Shown: positions 1-11,931, numbered from the stretch's first letter. The stretch: DNA of 64,000 nt from Callorhinus ursinus (GCF_003265705.1 NW_020312817.1:33009820-33073819); one strand, 5' to 3'. Numbers and translations: made by a program. Notes: generated by a model from the letters alone, not told the origin.

Positions 1-140
1 TTTCTTTACAAAAACAAGTGACAGGCCTGACCTGATTCACAGACTAGTTTTCCAACTCCTAAATTAAATAAAGGAAGCTTAAAGTTAACTGCTGGTGAAA
101 ATATAAAAATATATTACTATACCGTACAAATATAACAAAG

Positions 141-337
141 GTGCCTGAGTGGCTCAGTTGGTTAAGCGACTGCCTTCGGCTCAGGTCGTGATCCTGGAGT
201 CCCGGGATGGAGTCCCGCATCGGGCTCCCTGCTGAGCAGGGAGTCTGCTTCTCCCTCTGACCCTCCCCCCTCTCATGCTCTCTCTCTATCTCATTCTCTC
301 TCTCAAATAAATAAATAAAATCTTAAAAAAATTTTAA
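141..337 (+). mobile_element. Can-SINE (tRNA-Lys derived), full length
   Basis: A tRNA-like head with an A-box-like TGGCTCAGTTGGTTAAG is followed by a CT-rich stretch and an AAATAAATAAATAAAATCTT tail. An exact 13-nt target-site duplication, AAATATAACAAAG, flanks it at 128-140 and 338-350, so this is a genuine L1-mediated insertion. It belongs to the subtype reading GACTGCCTTCGGCTCAGG with a CTCTGACCCTCCCCCCTCTC segment, which differs from most other SINEs in the window. Confidence 0.96.
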
Positions 338-416
338 AAATATAACAAAGGTGATCTTTAGAAACATTAGTGAACAAATCAGGGCTTACTAATCCCATTT
401 AAAATAGAGTTATTTG

Positions 417-618
417 GGGGGCGCCAGGGTGGCTCAGTCAGTTCAGCATCTGACTCTTGGTTTCAGCTCCAGTTATGATTTCCGGGTTGTGACGTGGAGC
501 TCAGCGTCAGGCTCCATGCTCATCAAGGAGTCTGCTTGTCCCTCTCCCTCCCTCTCTGCTGCTGCTGCTCTCTCTCTCAAAATGAATAAATAGATAAATA
601 ATAAAATCTTCAAAAAAT
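417..618 (+). mobile_element. Older Can-SINE copy
   Basis: The head GGCGCCAGGGTGGCTCAG, the CT-rich middle and the AAATGAATAAATAGATAAAT tail identify a Can-SINE. It is clearly more diverged than its neighbour at 141 (TGACTCTTGGTTTCAGCTC in place of the younger CTTCGGCTCAGG). No clean target-site duplication is visible. A (GCT)n run sits near 556-568. Confidence 0.9.
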
Positions 619-703
619 TAAATAATTTGGATTTCTATGTTCAACAATGGCAGAAGTAGCTTGTTACTGACCAACACTTGCATTGAAAAAAAAACTAGAA
701 AAG

Positions 704-760
704 CTGAGTATGTGTGTGTGTGTGCATGCATATGCTTGCACAAATGCGTGTATGCACATC
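704..760. repeat. Short TG/TGCA-rich simple repeat
   Basis: Interrupted (TG)n followed by TGCATGCATATGCTTGCA-type sequence. An 85-codon frame running across it carries no protein signature. Confidence 0.6.
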
Positions 761-999
761 AGAGGGCTACCACGACAATGAGGACTTGTAGGGGTTTAGA
801 ATATATCTACGATTACACCACAACAGTAGTACAAAAGACAGAGGGGAAAATGGAATTAATATGTTCAAAGATCCTAGCACTGTTCAGCAACTGATAAAAC
901 CACAAACTTAAATTAGATTTTAATAAAACAGGGTTGCATTTGTAATTTCTATGGTTACTATTACAAGAATAGTAAAAGAGTGTATTGCATAGCTGGGAA

Positions 1000-1283
1000 G
1001 CTAATAGAAGGGAAAGTGGAATAATAAAGTACTACTTAATCCAGAACAAAGCAAGAAGGTGAGAAAGAAGAAATAGAATAGCTGTGACCAAAAAAAGTAA
1101 ATGGTAGATTTAAACCCCAAAGTATGGTAATTATATCAAATATAAATGGACTAAATAGACTAGAAGATAAAAGTTATTTGGATCAAAAAACAAAATTAAC
1201 CTGTATGTTGTTTATAAGAGATACACTTTGAATTTGAGGCTACAGAAACATTCAAAGTAAAAGAATATAACAAGTGTATTTTA
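1000..1283 (+). mobile_element. Decayed L1 ORF2 fragment
   Basis: The segment AAATGGACTAAATAGACTAG, then GATCAAAAAACAAAATTAAC and ATAAGAGATACACTTTGA, follows the order of the L1 ORF2 endonuclease region (the part reading NGLN...W(I)QKT...L.ET). The frame is broken. The SINE at 1284 was inserted into or beside it, and an L1 3'-end-like segment follows on the same strand. Confidence 0.7.
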
Positions 1284-1500
1284 TTTTATTGACTTATTTT
1301 TTTTATTTTTTAAAGATTTTATTTATTTATTTGACAGAGAGAGACACAATGAGAGAGGGAACACAAGCAGGGGGAGCGGGAGAGGGAGAAGCAGGCTTCC
1401 CACCGAGCAGGGAGCCCGATGTGGGGCTCGATCCCAGGACCCCTGGATCGTGACCTGAGCCAAGGGCAGACGCTTAATGACTGAGTCACCCAGGCACCCC
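1284..1500 (-). mobile_element. Can-SINE, minus strand
   Basis: Reads from a T-rich tail through AAAGATTTTATTTATTTATT to a terminal GGGTGCCTGGGTGACTCAG on the minus strand. Imperfect TSDs TAACAAGTGTATTTTA (1268-1283) and TAACAAGCATATTTTA (1501-1516) match at 14 of 16 bases. Being almost full length, it yields a spurious antisense frame of about 63 codons. Confidence 0.94.
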
Positions 1501-1516
1501 TAACAAGCATATTTTA

Positions 1517-1661
1517 AACAGAGAATAGATTGGTTGTTGCCAGAGGAGGGGGTGGGGAAATGGGTGAAAGTGGTCCCAAGCTACAACTTCCAGTTATAAG
1601 ACAAAGTAAGTCCTGGGATTTGTAATGCACAGTATGGTGAACATAGTTTCTTGATGTTAAA
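1517..1661 (+). mobile_element. L1M 3'-end relic
   Basis: The order GATTGGTTGTTGCCAGAGG, GGGGAAATGGGTGAAAG, CAGTTATAAGACAAAGTAAG, GTACAGTATGGTGA-like follows the sense 3' end of mammalian-wide L1 elements. It is decayed and followed directly by a (CAA)n repeat. Confidence 0.65.
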
Positions 1662-1690
1662 AAACAACAACAACAACAACAACAACAACC
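1662..1690 (+). repeat. (AAC)n microsatellite
   Basis: About nine uninterrupted AAC units adjoin the L1M 3'-end relic. They probably grew from its A-rich tail. Confidence 0.9.
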
Positions 1691-4637
1691 AACCAGAAGG
1701 GGTCATCCGCAGTGACTCCCAAACTGTAAAAAGTGGATCCCTCAAATAGTCATAATCCAAATATTTAGACCCACATGAAGTGACAATATCAAATGAATTT
1801 GGGCTTTTGAGTAAATCTGGTAGAAATCTAGCCAGACTATTGAGTCAATATGACCTTGAAACGTAGGTAGCCTCAAGCTCTTTATCCCCTTCTGGTAATA
1901 TTTTCCTTTAATTTTTTCCTTAAAAGAGGGGAGCAGGACTCACTCATTATTTTTCTATGAAGGCCATACTTGCACCTTATTACTCCAGCCCAGCAGGACA
2001 GAGCACCACCCCTGAGGTTGGGCCACAGGACTCAGAGGGGTAGCTGGGCAGGTATTCGCTATCCTTGTGTAAGGCCGATGCCGTAATGAATCCAGGTTGG
2101 TTTTCTTACGTTTGACGGTTGTTAACATACATATTACGGTGCATGTGTGGAAGAATGAATGTATACAGCTTTCAAGAAAGGACAGAGGAACAGCCAAAGT
2201 GAGTGCAGACAGCTGCTACATTACAGGATTGTGGGCTAAAGTCCCATACCACAGGGCATTTGAAGTGGCCTTGCAGCTAGTGCCCAGACATTAAGGAAAC
2301 ACCCAGCGTCAGGCTCCATGCTCATCGGGCCAGAGTGGACATTATGCGGCATGCAAGCTTCAGACAGTCTGTAAACTTTGAGAAACAACTAAAAAGGGTT
2401 GTGGTCAAAGGGCAAGAATGCTTGCATATGTCATGAGGGGTGGGGACTTGGGTAAGGAAGTAAATGTGAAGTTTTATTTTGAGTGTAATAATTTTCTTCT
2501 CACACTTGGACTTAGAATGGATCCTTTTCTGTATGGCAACAATGGGAAAAATTTAATTTGACATTATTTTTAGCTAGAATTTGAGCCCCCTGTCCTTTAT
2601 CTGGAGCCGTCCATCCAACAGATTGAGCCGCCATTGGGATGTGACTGACCGACTAACTTCTTGTACTGCACACATTGCCTATACATATAATTTCATGTAC
2701 TGGGTAGATAGGACCATTTCATTTCTTAACAACTTGATTCTCCTACTGTAGAAAGCACCAGAAAAAAATTATGTTTACATGTGCAGAGGTTACTTAGGAA
2801 GCTGTTAAGTACACAGTAATTATTTTGAGTCCTTGAAGCATCTGCTTTGGGAAAATCTAGTGCAGAAATACAGAGAATGAGGTCCTGAATGTTTTTCTAG
2901 TTAGACTGAACAGTCATTTAATATGCTTCTCAATGTGATTATTTGCTGTTAGAAAAAAAGTGAGAAAACTTTGCAGTTATTTATTTCTTATATCTGAATG
3001 TAGGCTTAAGGAACCATGATTGTGTGAATGGTATCTTAAGCTGGGTGTGATGTTCATACACACACTTTACGTCGTCAAGAGGTATAAATGTAGTATCCTA
3101 AGAGAAAAAAAAATAAGTATTACTTCCACTTTGGGAGAAGAATTTTCACAGAAGTTAGAAGATTTTAGGATGGTTTCTGAGGGCATGGAATGGTAAATCA
3201 TGGGGATAATGCCTTGCTTCTAAGCATTGTGTTGGGATGCTTTAGATTAAGGCAGCATCCTCCTTCCCTCTGTTCTTTTTGTTGTGTGTTCATGGTCCAG
3301 TTTATGCTTTCATGATAATATAAATAGCTCCTTCTCCTCTCAGTGTAAACTAGCACTGGATATAAAATTTGGATTACGAATGAAGCTTGCAAGTTACTGA
3401 ATATATACCAATTCCCTTTGGTTCATTTTGTATGGTCAATGTTCCCATTATTTTGTAATTGAGTTTTTTATTGGGTAACTTTTACAGTTATCTTAAATCT
3501 AACAAGTATATTGTTCCTAATATATTGGGAAGGTGTGATAGGTCACTTGAGGATAGAGACAATTCTGTTTTCCATGGATCCATGTGATGCCCATGTTTTC
3601 TTGATTTTTCACATGGTAAAAATTAGGTACTGAAGACTAAATATAAGACCTTGCCAGAGATTCATTTGCATACTCAAAGTAATTTATATTTTTCCCACTT
3701 CCTCTGCTCAAACATTTTTCTGAGATAGCATGACCTTCATGGTATGTAGCAAATCTATGGTTCCTTAAAAAAAAATAATGGAATCTCCTGTACATTTGGG
3801 GAGGTGAGTTTGAATGGCAATATTAGGAAATTTAGGGTTTTTCCTGATTCCGATTCTCAAACATGTCTCAATGTTTTATTGGAAGGGTATATGGGAAGGA
3901 TTTGGGGATAAAGTCCTTAGAATACCCAAGGAATGTATTTACCAGGAGAGAATTATGGGTTCTTTTCTGAATTGCTAGGAGAGGCTCCCTTGCCCATGGA
4001 GATGACCTGGTGCTGAGGGAAAGTCAGGAGACATCCACGTCTTCCTTCAAATAACAAAGACTTGAAGGGTATGAACTGGGTGGTATTTCAGAGACCAGAG
4101 TTCCTAATCCAATGCTAAGACATCCTGAGCAAGTTCTGTTCTAGAGTCGTGCCTTGCAAGACATAGTTGTTAAGAGAGGGCTCAGCAGGGTACTTCTAGG
4201 GCTCTGAAACACCAATGGTTGTGTTTACACCTCTCAGTGAGACACCAGGAGCCATGAAGGCCAGAGGGAACCGCTGAGAGCAGCTGCTCATTTATGTGCT
4301 GGGCTGGGAACTCCCTTGAGAAAGAGCTCCTCCCAATTGTTGGCTTAAGACTTGTGGGAAGGGCACAAATCACTGGGCTGATTGTACTAGTTATCAAGGA
4401 GGAAGAGTAACAACCATTCCAACCCCTAAGATATTTGGGGAATTTGAGATATAAATCTTGGGTAGAGGCTTGAGCCAATGATAGAATTCCTTAGATTTTT
4501 GACTGTGTGGATGTAGTATTGGGACAGAGTTTTCCAGAAAAGGTGCTTATTTCTAAAATGGGTGACATATGTTTTTCTCTTGGTTTTAGTTGTGAGAAAG
4601 TCCTGAAGGCATTACCTGTGCTGTGCTTAAGAGGCCC
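1691..4637. other. Unassigned single-copy-looking sequence
   Basis: I recognise no gene or named repeat here, apart from a 23-nt exact match at 2304-2326 to the SINE interior at 502-524. Open frames (up to 98 codons, 4182-4478 minus) show no domain, periodicity or start context that supports coding. Confidence 0.5.
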
Positions 4638-4702
4638 ACATTTGTGTGCGTGTATGTGTATGTATATGTATGTGCATGTGCATGTCTGTCTGTGTGTGTG
4701 TT
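4638..4702. repeat. (TG)n / TATG-rich microsatellite
   Basis: Alternating purine-pyrimidine sequence of TGTGCGTGTATG, TATGTATGTGCATG and TGTGTGTG units. Frames of 65 and 97 codons crossing it are low-complexity artefacts. Confidence 0.85.
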
Positions 4703-5449
4703 AGATTCCCTTGGGAGCTCTTGAAGCTCCTCTAACAGCACCCTTTCCCAGAATCTGTTCACACAGCCTGCAGTAAAGGGTTTAACGCAGGTAATGAAGA
4801 AACTCCCGTTTAGAGCCAGAATCAAACTGTTTTGCCACCAGCACAGACAACAAAATAGCACACTGCTGGCAGGAGACAATCATTGCTCTGATAAACTTTA
4901 GGCTGCCAAAAATGAAAACGCTATAGTAAAACTGCTGTCCCAAGCAAAAAATTTCAACTTTTAGACCTAAACTATCTTATAGGGCACCTGTTCAACCAGA
5001 GCCTGCATTAGGTGAGGTTGTTCATGGTGATAAATGACCCAGCTCTATTATTTCATAATTTCCTATCTGTTTTTCTCCTTATGTAGGTCATACTTCTTGT
5101 CCACCCCATAGCCGTACCCTCCTTGCCACTTACCAAGGTGCCCCTTACCACCTCAAATATCTTTTATCTAGGCCATTCCTGTTGTCAATATTTGTCTGAA
5201 CCACTTTTTCTTCCCTGTTTTCAATCTCTCCATCAAAACATTTCCTTCCTATAAATCTTTCCTATAGTGCCCTGATAGGTGGTTTGCTTTTTTATTAAGA
5301 ATTTTGGGTATATCAGGAATTATTTTCAAGACCCCTTTATTTATGCTAGCAACACAATCTGATACACAGAGAAGTTAAATAGTAGACACGTAGGGTTTCA
5401 GTGATCAGAAGGCACTTAATTTTATTGCTTTATTAATTTATTTATATCC
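4703..5449. other. Unassigned sequence, possible faint L2 similarity
   Basis: 5090-5280 is C/T-rich with phrases loosely like L2 (plus strand), but too weak to call. Nothing else is recognised. Confidence 0.35.
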
Positions 5450-6385
5450 ACTGATCCATTCAATTGTTCAACAAATATTCATTGTGCATATGCCATGAGA
5501 GACAAGTGAGATTTGGTTTCTGCCCTTATGGAGTTTCTAGTCTAATGGGAAAGCTGGCAATATTCAACCAACAATTATAAAATAAGTGAAAAATTACAAC
5601 TGTAATGATACTGTGAACATGTATTGTAAGAAGAATCGACCTAATATGGAGGTGAGAGAAAGCTTCTCTGAGTGAGTGAGAATTGAGATAAAGTCTGATG
5701 GAAGACTAAATATTGACTGGAGGACAGGCAGTATGGCAAGTGGGGAATCACATGTGCAAAGGTCCTGTGGTGTGGGAGAGCATGGCACATTCAAGGAACT
5801 GATATGCAAAGGCCCTGTGGTGTGGAAGAGCATGGCATATTCAAGGAACTGAAAGAAGGACTGCATGATAAGAGTTCAGAGAATGTTGTTGGATTTCCAA
5901 ATAGCTACTGTCAGTCACTCAAACTTTTTTTTTTTTTTTGGAGGAGATTACATGATCAGATTTGTATTTTAAAAAGAATACTGATTTAGATGGGCAAATG
6001 ATTGGAGGAGCGAGAGTACATGGAGGTAGACCACTGAGGAAGCTCTCACAGGAGTCTGAGGAGAGTGAGGGTGGCTTGGGTGGGGTTGGTGCTATGGTGG
6101 AAATGGAGAGAGGTGGGTAGAAATGAAGGTATCAGTTTAACATGAAAGGTATACATTTAACAAAACTTGGTAATAGATTGGGCCTAAGAGGAGAGAGCGA
6201 TGTGAGGCATGGGTTTTAGATTTCTGGCTAGCTCAAGTGATTGGATGATGAGCAATGGAAGAGAACCAAGTTCATGGTGGAAAATCACAAGTTAGTTTCT
6301 TGTTACATTGAGATGCTTTGAGATTGTTGAGGTGGAGATGTCAGAGAAACAATTGGATTTATGCATCTGGAACTCAAGAGACGGT
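5450..6385 (-). mobile_element. L2 LINE, long decayed copy
   Basis: It begins with the reverse of the L2 3' terminus (ATTCAATTGTTCAACAAATATTCATTG), then TTCTGCCCTTATGGAGTTTC and TAGTCTAATGGG. The L2 body follows in antisense: AGCTTCTCTGAG, GTGCAAAGGTCCTG, TACATGATCAGATTTGTATT, and GAGATGTCAGAGAAACAATTGG. The order agrees with one colinear L2 copy of about 0.9 kb. Frames are destroyed. An internal 50-bp tandem duplication (5755-5854) and a T15 run (5925-5939) are private changes. Confidence 0.8.
5755..5854. repeat. 50-bp tandem duplication inside L2
   Basis: Two adjacent units starting TGCAAAGGTCCTGTGGTGTG and TGCAAAGGCCCTGTGGTGTG are about 92% identical with a 50-base period. The remembered L2 consensus holds this segment once, so the duplication is local. 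Confidence 0.9.
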
Positions 6386-6394
6386 CGGGAATAA

Positions 6395-6520
6395 AGTTAT
6401 AAATGAGGAAACCAAAGCTCCAAGAAATTCTTGCTCAAAGCCACACAGCCATTGCAGGGATAGAACCATGATTAAATTTGGGCCTTTTTCCTTCTTGATC
6501 AGGCTTATCCTTAATGCTAC
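6395..6520 (+). mobile_element. MIR SINE fragment
   Basis: AAATGAGGAAACCAAAGCTC followed by CAAAGCCACACAGCCATTG and GGGATAGAACC match the order of the MIR core (GATGAGGAAACTGAGGC ... AAGGTCACACAGC ... GGATTCGAACC). Confidence 0.7.
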
Positions 6521-8284
6521 AAAAAGACAAAAATAAATGCAGTAAGGTGAGATTATGAGGTAGGCACAGTTCCCCTCTCCTGCCCCAGTGATTCTACTGA
6601 TGATGAAAATGCAAATATTAGAAGAAAGTAGCATATTCGTACATTCTCTTTAATTTGACTTGTATTGTGAGATTTGAGAGTTTTGCTCACATCTTATTTT
6701 ATATTTCCCTTGTATCTAAATATTAACAACTTGCTAACAGATTGGATGTGATGACCCCTGAGAACCAAAGGTATTACTCAGTAAATTAATGTAAGCAGAT
6801 TGAAATTGATTGCGCCATCTTGTCAGGTTTTTAAGGGGGAAAAATGTGCGTACCTGAAAGATGCTATATTTGAGTCCTGCTGTGGTCTGTTTTTTAGAAG
6901 ACAGGGAAGGAAGCAGTATAGGAGGAAAACTGCAGGAGGGCCACAGTTATCATGAAGATAGGTTAGGAGCTATCAGAAAACCTCTACTGTTTGTGTATAT
7001 ACTACTGAACAAAGGGCAAATGTGGCATTTCTTCAATTCCACATGTTTGCTCTGAGAGCAGGGTATATAGAAGCCGTGAGCTATTAAATATGGGAGCTTC
7101 ACATCATTATAATTTTCTAGTACATGTGCTCGGAACAGCATTTTTTAAATGTTAATGATACTATTAATTCCCAATCTCTATTTTCAAATTTAAAATCACT
7201 TATTCTTCTGCAGGGTTGAAACCTGACTTTCCATTATGTGTCATAAAAACATCTCAACTCTTTGATTTGTTTTGCATGGAAAGATGATTTAAATGTTTTT
7301 CATTGTCCTTTCTCCTGTCTCAAGGATGCTCAAGGGGTTTTTAATTCTAAAATTTCCATTTCAGTTAAGTATGAAGCTGCATATAGAAGACTGCTGGCAA
7401 ATTCTCCCTTCCCTCTTCCTCTCCCTCACTCCTTAGGTCCACACCTTTTACTCAAAATGTCTATGGGGACTAGCCAGACAAAGTCATGTGTTATGTTCTC
7501 ATAGAGTATTTTCTTCTGGACCCATTTTCTTCTGTATTCTCATTGTTTTGCCAGTGTTTGCTTTGTCCAACACTTGCTGGAGTCACTTTGAAAAGAAAAC
7601 ATTGCGATGTCATTTCAAAGTATGGAGTACAATGACACAGTAATTTTGAGGCCATAAGAAACACCTTTAATCAGAACCCCCAAGTATCTTCCTTTTGGGT
7701 TTGAGCACAGTGCTTCAAAGTCCCACATTAATTACTGAGTTAAAGCATGGAGGGGTGTGCCTAATATTTGACCATCTTTCAGACAGGACTCAGAGGTAGG
7801 AAAATCAAGGTATTGTAGGACGTTGTATCTGTTTATTACTCTCATGAATGCCATGAGGTATTCTGGCTGATGTTCTCTGCAATGTTAGCGTCAGGTCTAG
7901 GTATCTTGCTTCATGGTGAAACAATCTGACATAGGACTGGAACTCGGAGGTGTTTCAGGCTGTCATCTGTGGTTGTATAGTTTGTACGCTGTGCAACCAA
8001 ACATTGCACCCTGGGATAGAGTGCTGGGTGGTTACCACGCTTTCTCCAATAGCAATAACAGGGGAGGGATCTAACAGATGCTTCTCAGGACTCTATTGAG
8101 TCAAACCCTGAGCAGCATTTGATAGAGCTGATCACTCTCCACCTCTTGAGACCCGTTCTTCCTTTCATTGTCCCTTTCCTCGATCCTCCTCATCTTTTAA
8201 CCACGAAGCAGTGGAGGACGGCAAGGCTTGGTTTCGGGCTTCTCATCTCCATATGTACGCACTGCCTCAGTAACCTCACCAGAC
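6521..8284. other. Unassigned single-copy-looking sequence
   Basis: No gene or repeat family recognised. Several open frames of 60-80 codons exist on both strands, as expected by chance. Confidence 0.5.
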
Positions 8285-8660
8285 CCCAGGACTTTAAATA
8301 GTCTCTGAGCCAATGATTTTAAAATTTTCATCTCCAGCCCTATCATCTCTTCTGAACTACAAACTGTATCTCAATGCCTGCTTGCATCTCTGCATAGATT
8401 TCTTAATAAGTTCAAAACTGCCTTCATGGGCCTTCATCCTCCTAACATGCTCTTTGTTCAGTCTTTTCTGTTTCAGGAAATGGCAGCTCTATTGTTCTAG
8501 TTTCTCAGGCCACATTTGGCATCACCTTTGACCCCTTTCTTTCTCGCCATCCCACTTCCCCTCCTTAAACAAATCCTTTAGGCTCTATTTTCAAAGTATA
8601 TGCAGAATCAGACAATTTTTCAGTACTTCTACCACATCTTTATTTTGGTATCTCTGTGCC
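8285..8660 (+). mobile_element. L2 LINE fragment, sense
   Basis: The order CTCCAGCCCTATCATCTC, AACTACAAACTGTATCTCA, CTGCCTGCTTGCATCTC, TGGCATCACCTTTGACCCC follows the L2 ORF2 3' portion in sense orientation. It is decayed, without an open frame. Confidence 0.65.
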
Positions 8661-10024
8661 CAGCTAAAATTTGGAGGCACTGTTATCATGGAACAAAAAG
8701 AAAAAATAGATTGGGCAACAATCAGAAGTCTCTGATATAGTCTGCCTGTTTGACTGTGCAGTATCTGTACATATTCTTCTTCCCTTGTGTAGAGTATATC
8801 TACAAGGTAGAGAGCCCCAAGTCCCATCCAGCCTCAAAGTCAGGATCTCTGGGTGATACAAATTCCCTTCCATGATCTCAGATGTGGCTCTTCATGGCCT
8901 AGCAATCCGTAAATGAAAACACAAGCTCCCTGCCTCCAAATAGCACAATATAAAATGGTGGAGTAGAAACAGGATAACTGGAAGAGAGAAGAATGGGAAA
9001 CACATCATAGGCACTGTCCCATAGCAATTATCAAAGCATGCTAGGGAGGAGTAGCGCAGATTATTTTCCACGGCAGCAGTATAGGCTTCCAGACTAGATC
9101 ATCTGGAGCGCCTGGTTCTGCTTTCTGGGAAGAACTCCCTTATCATTTGTCCTCTGTCACCCCTTACTCTGTCCTTGACTAGAATCTTCCAGGTTAAATC
9201 GGAGATCTTTAAAGAGAATGCATTTCTTGGGGGGCTCCATAGTTTACAAAGATTGCTGTGCAAATTTGAGGGCCAGGGTAGCTCCAAGGGGTTAAACCAT
9301 CACAGGCTTTTACAGACTAGGCTTAGGGTTTCTTTGACTAGAAGATTTTCAGGCTAACAGTAAATTTCCAGGTAGTTTCACGTGCAAGTATGCATAGCCA
9401 AGTTCTTGGCTAGACGTAATTTTAAGGTTGAAGACACTAGTTTTTTTTGTTTTTTTGTTTTTTTAACCTCCTAGACCCTGTGCTGTACTCTTCTCTCTTT
9501 CAATTTAATGTTGCCTGTCTTGAGACTGAATGAAACAATGGCTTTGAGGGGGAAGGCAATGGTTAATCTGGTCTCTAACAATAGGACTTTAGGACCTTTA
9601 TGTCACCTTTATATGCCAGAGCATCAGCAATCTCTTGTTAAGGCTACAGCTTTAAGCCTGTTTATTATTGTTTCAGTTTAGGATGTAAAAGCAGTTGGCT
9701 TTTCTGTCCGGCAAGGCTCCAAACTGCAGGCAGAAGGAACATCCATTATAGGGCTTCTAACTTTCCATCTCAGCTTGGAGACTGGTTAGCTCCAGGCTGA
9801 ACTTATCTCTTTCATAATCAAGAAGCACAGATTGCAACATTCTGATTTTGTTCCTGCCATTTCTCTGAATGCCGCAGCCTCAGTCAACACATGCTCTCCT
9901 AAAGTATAGTAGGGGAGAGTATAATCATATATTCTGCCACTTTAATCAAGGATACAGCTCTCCAGTAGCGTGCACGGAGCCAGGGCCGTGCAGCTCCCAA
10001 CTGTCAGACAGAAAATTGTGTATC
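8661..10024. other. Unassigned sequence
   Basis: No recognisable gene. Contains a T-rich tract at 9442-9466. Small open frames (60-78 codons) are unsupported. Confidence 0.5.
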
Positions 10025-10440
10025 AGTTAAGATTAGGTTCAGCTGAGAATAATAGAAACTCCGGTCCCCTTGCTCCTACCTCCGCCCCTCCCTCCATACC
10101 AGTGACTTAAATAAGATAGAAACCTATTTCTCTCTCCTGTGAAAGTCTGGAGATTGGCCATTCAGAGTTGTGGCAGCTCTGGCCACAAAGCCCTTGGAGA
10201 CCCCGGCTCTTTCCTGCTCACGGATACACTGTCCCTAGGGACCAACCCTGTCCTTGTGTGCTCGAGCCATCACACGGACATCCCAAGGAGCTAGATAGAG
10301 AGAGGAACAAGGGGGGAAAGAGGCAAAGGGTGCATGCCAGCTAAAGTTCCTATATGTTACATGACACTTCTATTTACATTTTGTAGCCAGAATTTAATCA
10401 TATAGCCTTGCTAGCTCCAAGGGACACTGAATAAGGAGAG
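10025..10440 (+). mobile_element. Ancient mammalian interspersed repeat, family not assigned
   Basis: TATCAGTTAAGATTAGGTTCA, GTGACTTAAATAAGATAGAA, CTATTTCTCTCTCCTGTGA, GTCTGGAGATTGGCCATTC and CCAGAATTTAATCATATAGCC follow a widespread mammalian repeat whose consensus I recall but cannot name with confidence (an ancient MER- or LTR-type element). The + orientation follows that consensus. Confidence 0.5.
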
Positions 10441-10559
10441 GAGAATGGATATTGAAAGACATGTGTACTGCAGAGGCATATTCAATCAACACCAGTTAGC
10501 TTATATTCTTTCTATAGCAGCTCATCTCTTATTGCAATATTAGGGTGACTTTCCCCTCC

Positions 10560-10662
10560 CCCCCAGCTTTATTGAGGTATGATTGACAAATAAAAACTGA
10601 ATATATTTAAGGTGTACAACTTGGTGTTTTGATGTGTTACACCTTATATAATGATTCTAAGG
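10560..10662 (-). mobile_element. L1M 3'UTR fragment
   Basis: CAGCTTTATTGAGGTATGAT, TGACAAATAAAAACTG and TATTTAAGGTGTACAACTTG are the well-known antisense 3' end of mammalian-wide L1s. Confidence 0.85.
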
Positions 10663-10737
10663 TGACTTTTCAGATACAAATTATATGATAGACATGATGT
10701 ATCTCATAGATACATACATCTTATAGATAGATATGAT

Positions 10738-10773
10738 GTATCTTATAATGTCAGATATGACATTATAAGATAC
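10738..10773. repeat. Perfect 16-bp-arm palindrome with 4-nt loop
   Basis: The arm GTATCTTATAATGTCA (10738-10753) is followed by GATA and then by its exact reverse complement (10758-10773). It lies in an AT-rich patch where GATGTATCT recurs at about 10695 and 10735. Confidence 0.97.
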
Positions 10774-10985
10774 AGTGGAAGTTAAGATAGCTAGGAATCC
10801 AGATTCCAAAGCTCCATGGTTAGGGCTTTTCGTGTTCACGTTACAAAATAGGAAAAAAAAAATTCATGACTAATTTTCTCATTTTTCAGCTACTTTCCTT
10901 GGTAGGAATTCCACCCAAAACAACCCCTCATGAAATGATTTGCTCCAAATGATGTTGTTAATATGAGAACTAGCGCTAGCACTTG

Positions 10986-11001
10986 TTTTTTTTTTTTTTT
11001 T
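10986..11001. repeat. Poly-T run
   Basis: About 16 uninterrupted T residues with no attached retroelement body. Confidence 0.85.
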
Positions 11002-11304
11002 GGTACCTAAACTAACTTTCTTCCCACTGTTTCATTATGTGAACACCACATTTATATATGGAGAGACACATGAAGGACTGCCTTTTCAAACTGGTAAATA
11101 AATCATGGAACATTATTCTGCAAGGAATTGGTGGATATGCCAGGGAAAAGGAAGTACTGTGCTCAAATTTGGGAAAAATTAGTTGCACAAAGAAAACTGG
11201 GATTCTTGACTCCAGGACTTCTCAAGTCTTCAAAATGTGCATTGTGAATCTTTGACATATTGATATTTTGGGAAATGCTCATATATTTAAGAGGCAACTA
11301 CTTC

Positions 11305-11590
11305 ATAATGCTGGATGCTTTGGAGGTTACAATGAATAAAACAGCCCCTTATTCCAATAACACAAAATCTAATTGGAGAAAGAATCCATGAATATATAAA
11401 AAATGAAATTAAATTACATAAGTTCAAGTAACATTTAACAATTGCCTAGTTAATGCCTACTATCTGACACTTACTAACTTACTATTCCAGGCCCTGGTGA
11501 TAAAACTGAACAACACACATGAGATCCTTTTCCTTACAGAGTTTACTTTTCGATGAATAATATAGCAATTCAAGAGAATCCTCATTTTTG
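11305..11590 (-). mobile_element. L2 3'-end fragments (one or two copies)
   Basis: 11305-11400 (TTGGAGGTTACAATGAATAAAA ... CTAATTGGAGAAAGAAT) and 11425-11590 (AACATTTAACAATTG ... CCAGGCCCTGGTGATAAAAC ... TTACAGAGTTTACTTTT) each resemble the antisense L2 3' end. Two repeats of the same region suggest two insertions or a duplication. Confidence 0.55.
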
Positions 11591-11931
11591 GCCAACACTT
11601 GTGAAATGAATAGTGTCATTTTCAATCAGTGGACCATACATCCCAGGGACAGCAGAATTATATAAGATTTATGAGTGACTTTATATGCATACCAAGCATT
11701 ATCTGCAGACTGAATAAATAAATCAAAGTATAATTGTTGTGTTGGAGTCTGCATCATGTTTTAATTTTAAAGAGATGTTACTTGGGTAGTTGAAGGGCAC
11801 TGTTATAGATAGAAGGAGCTATAGATTCATTGAGGAGGGGATTGATATAATAATGGCATTTGGTTTGGAGGTTAGAACTCGTTGTTGCTTTATTTTTGCT
11901 ATAGGGTTATGAGGGAAAAAATGAATAGACT

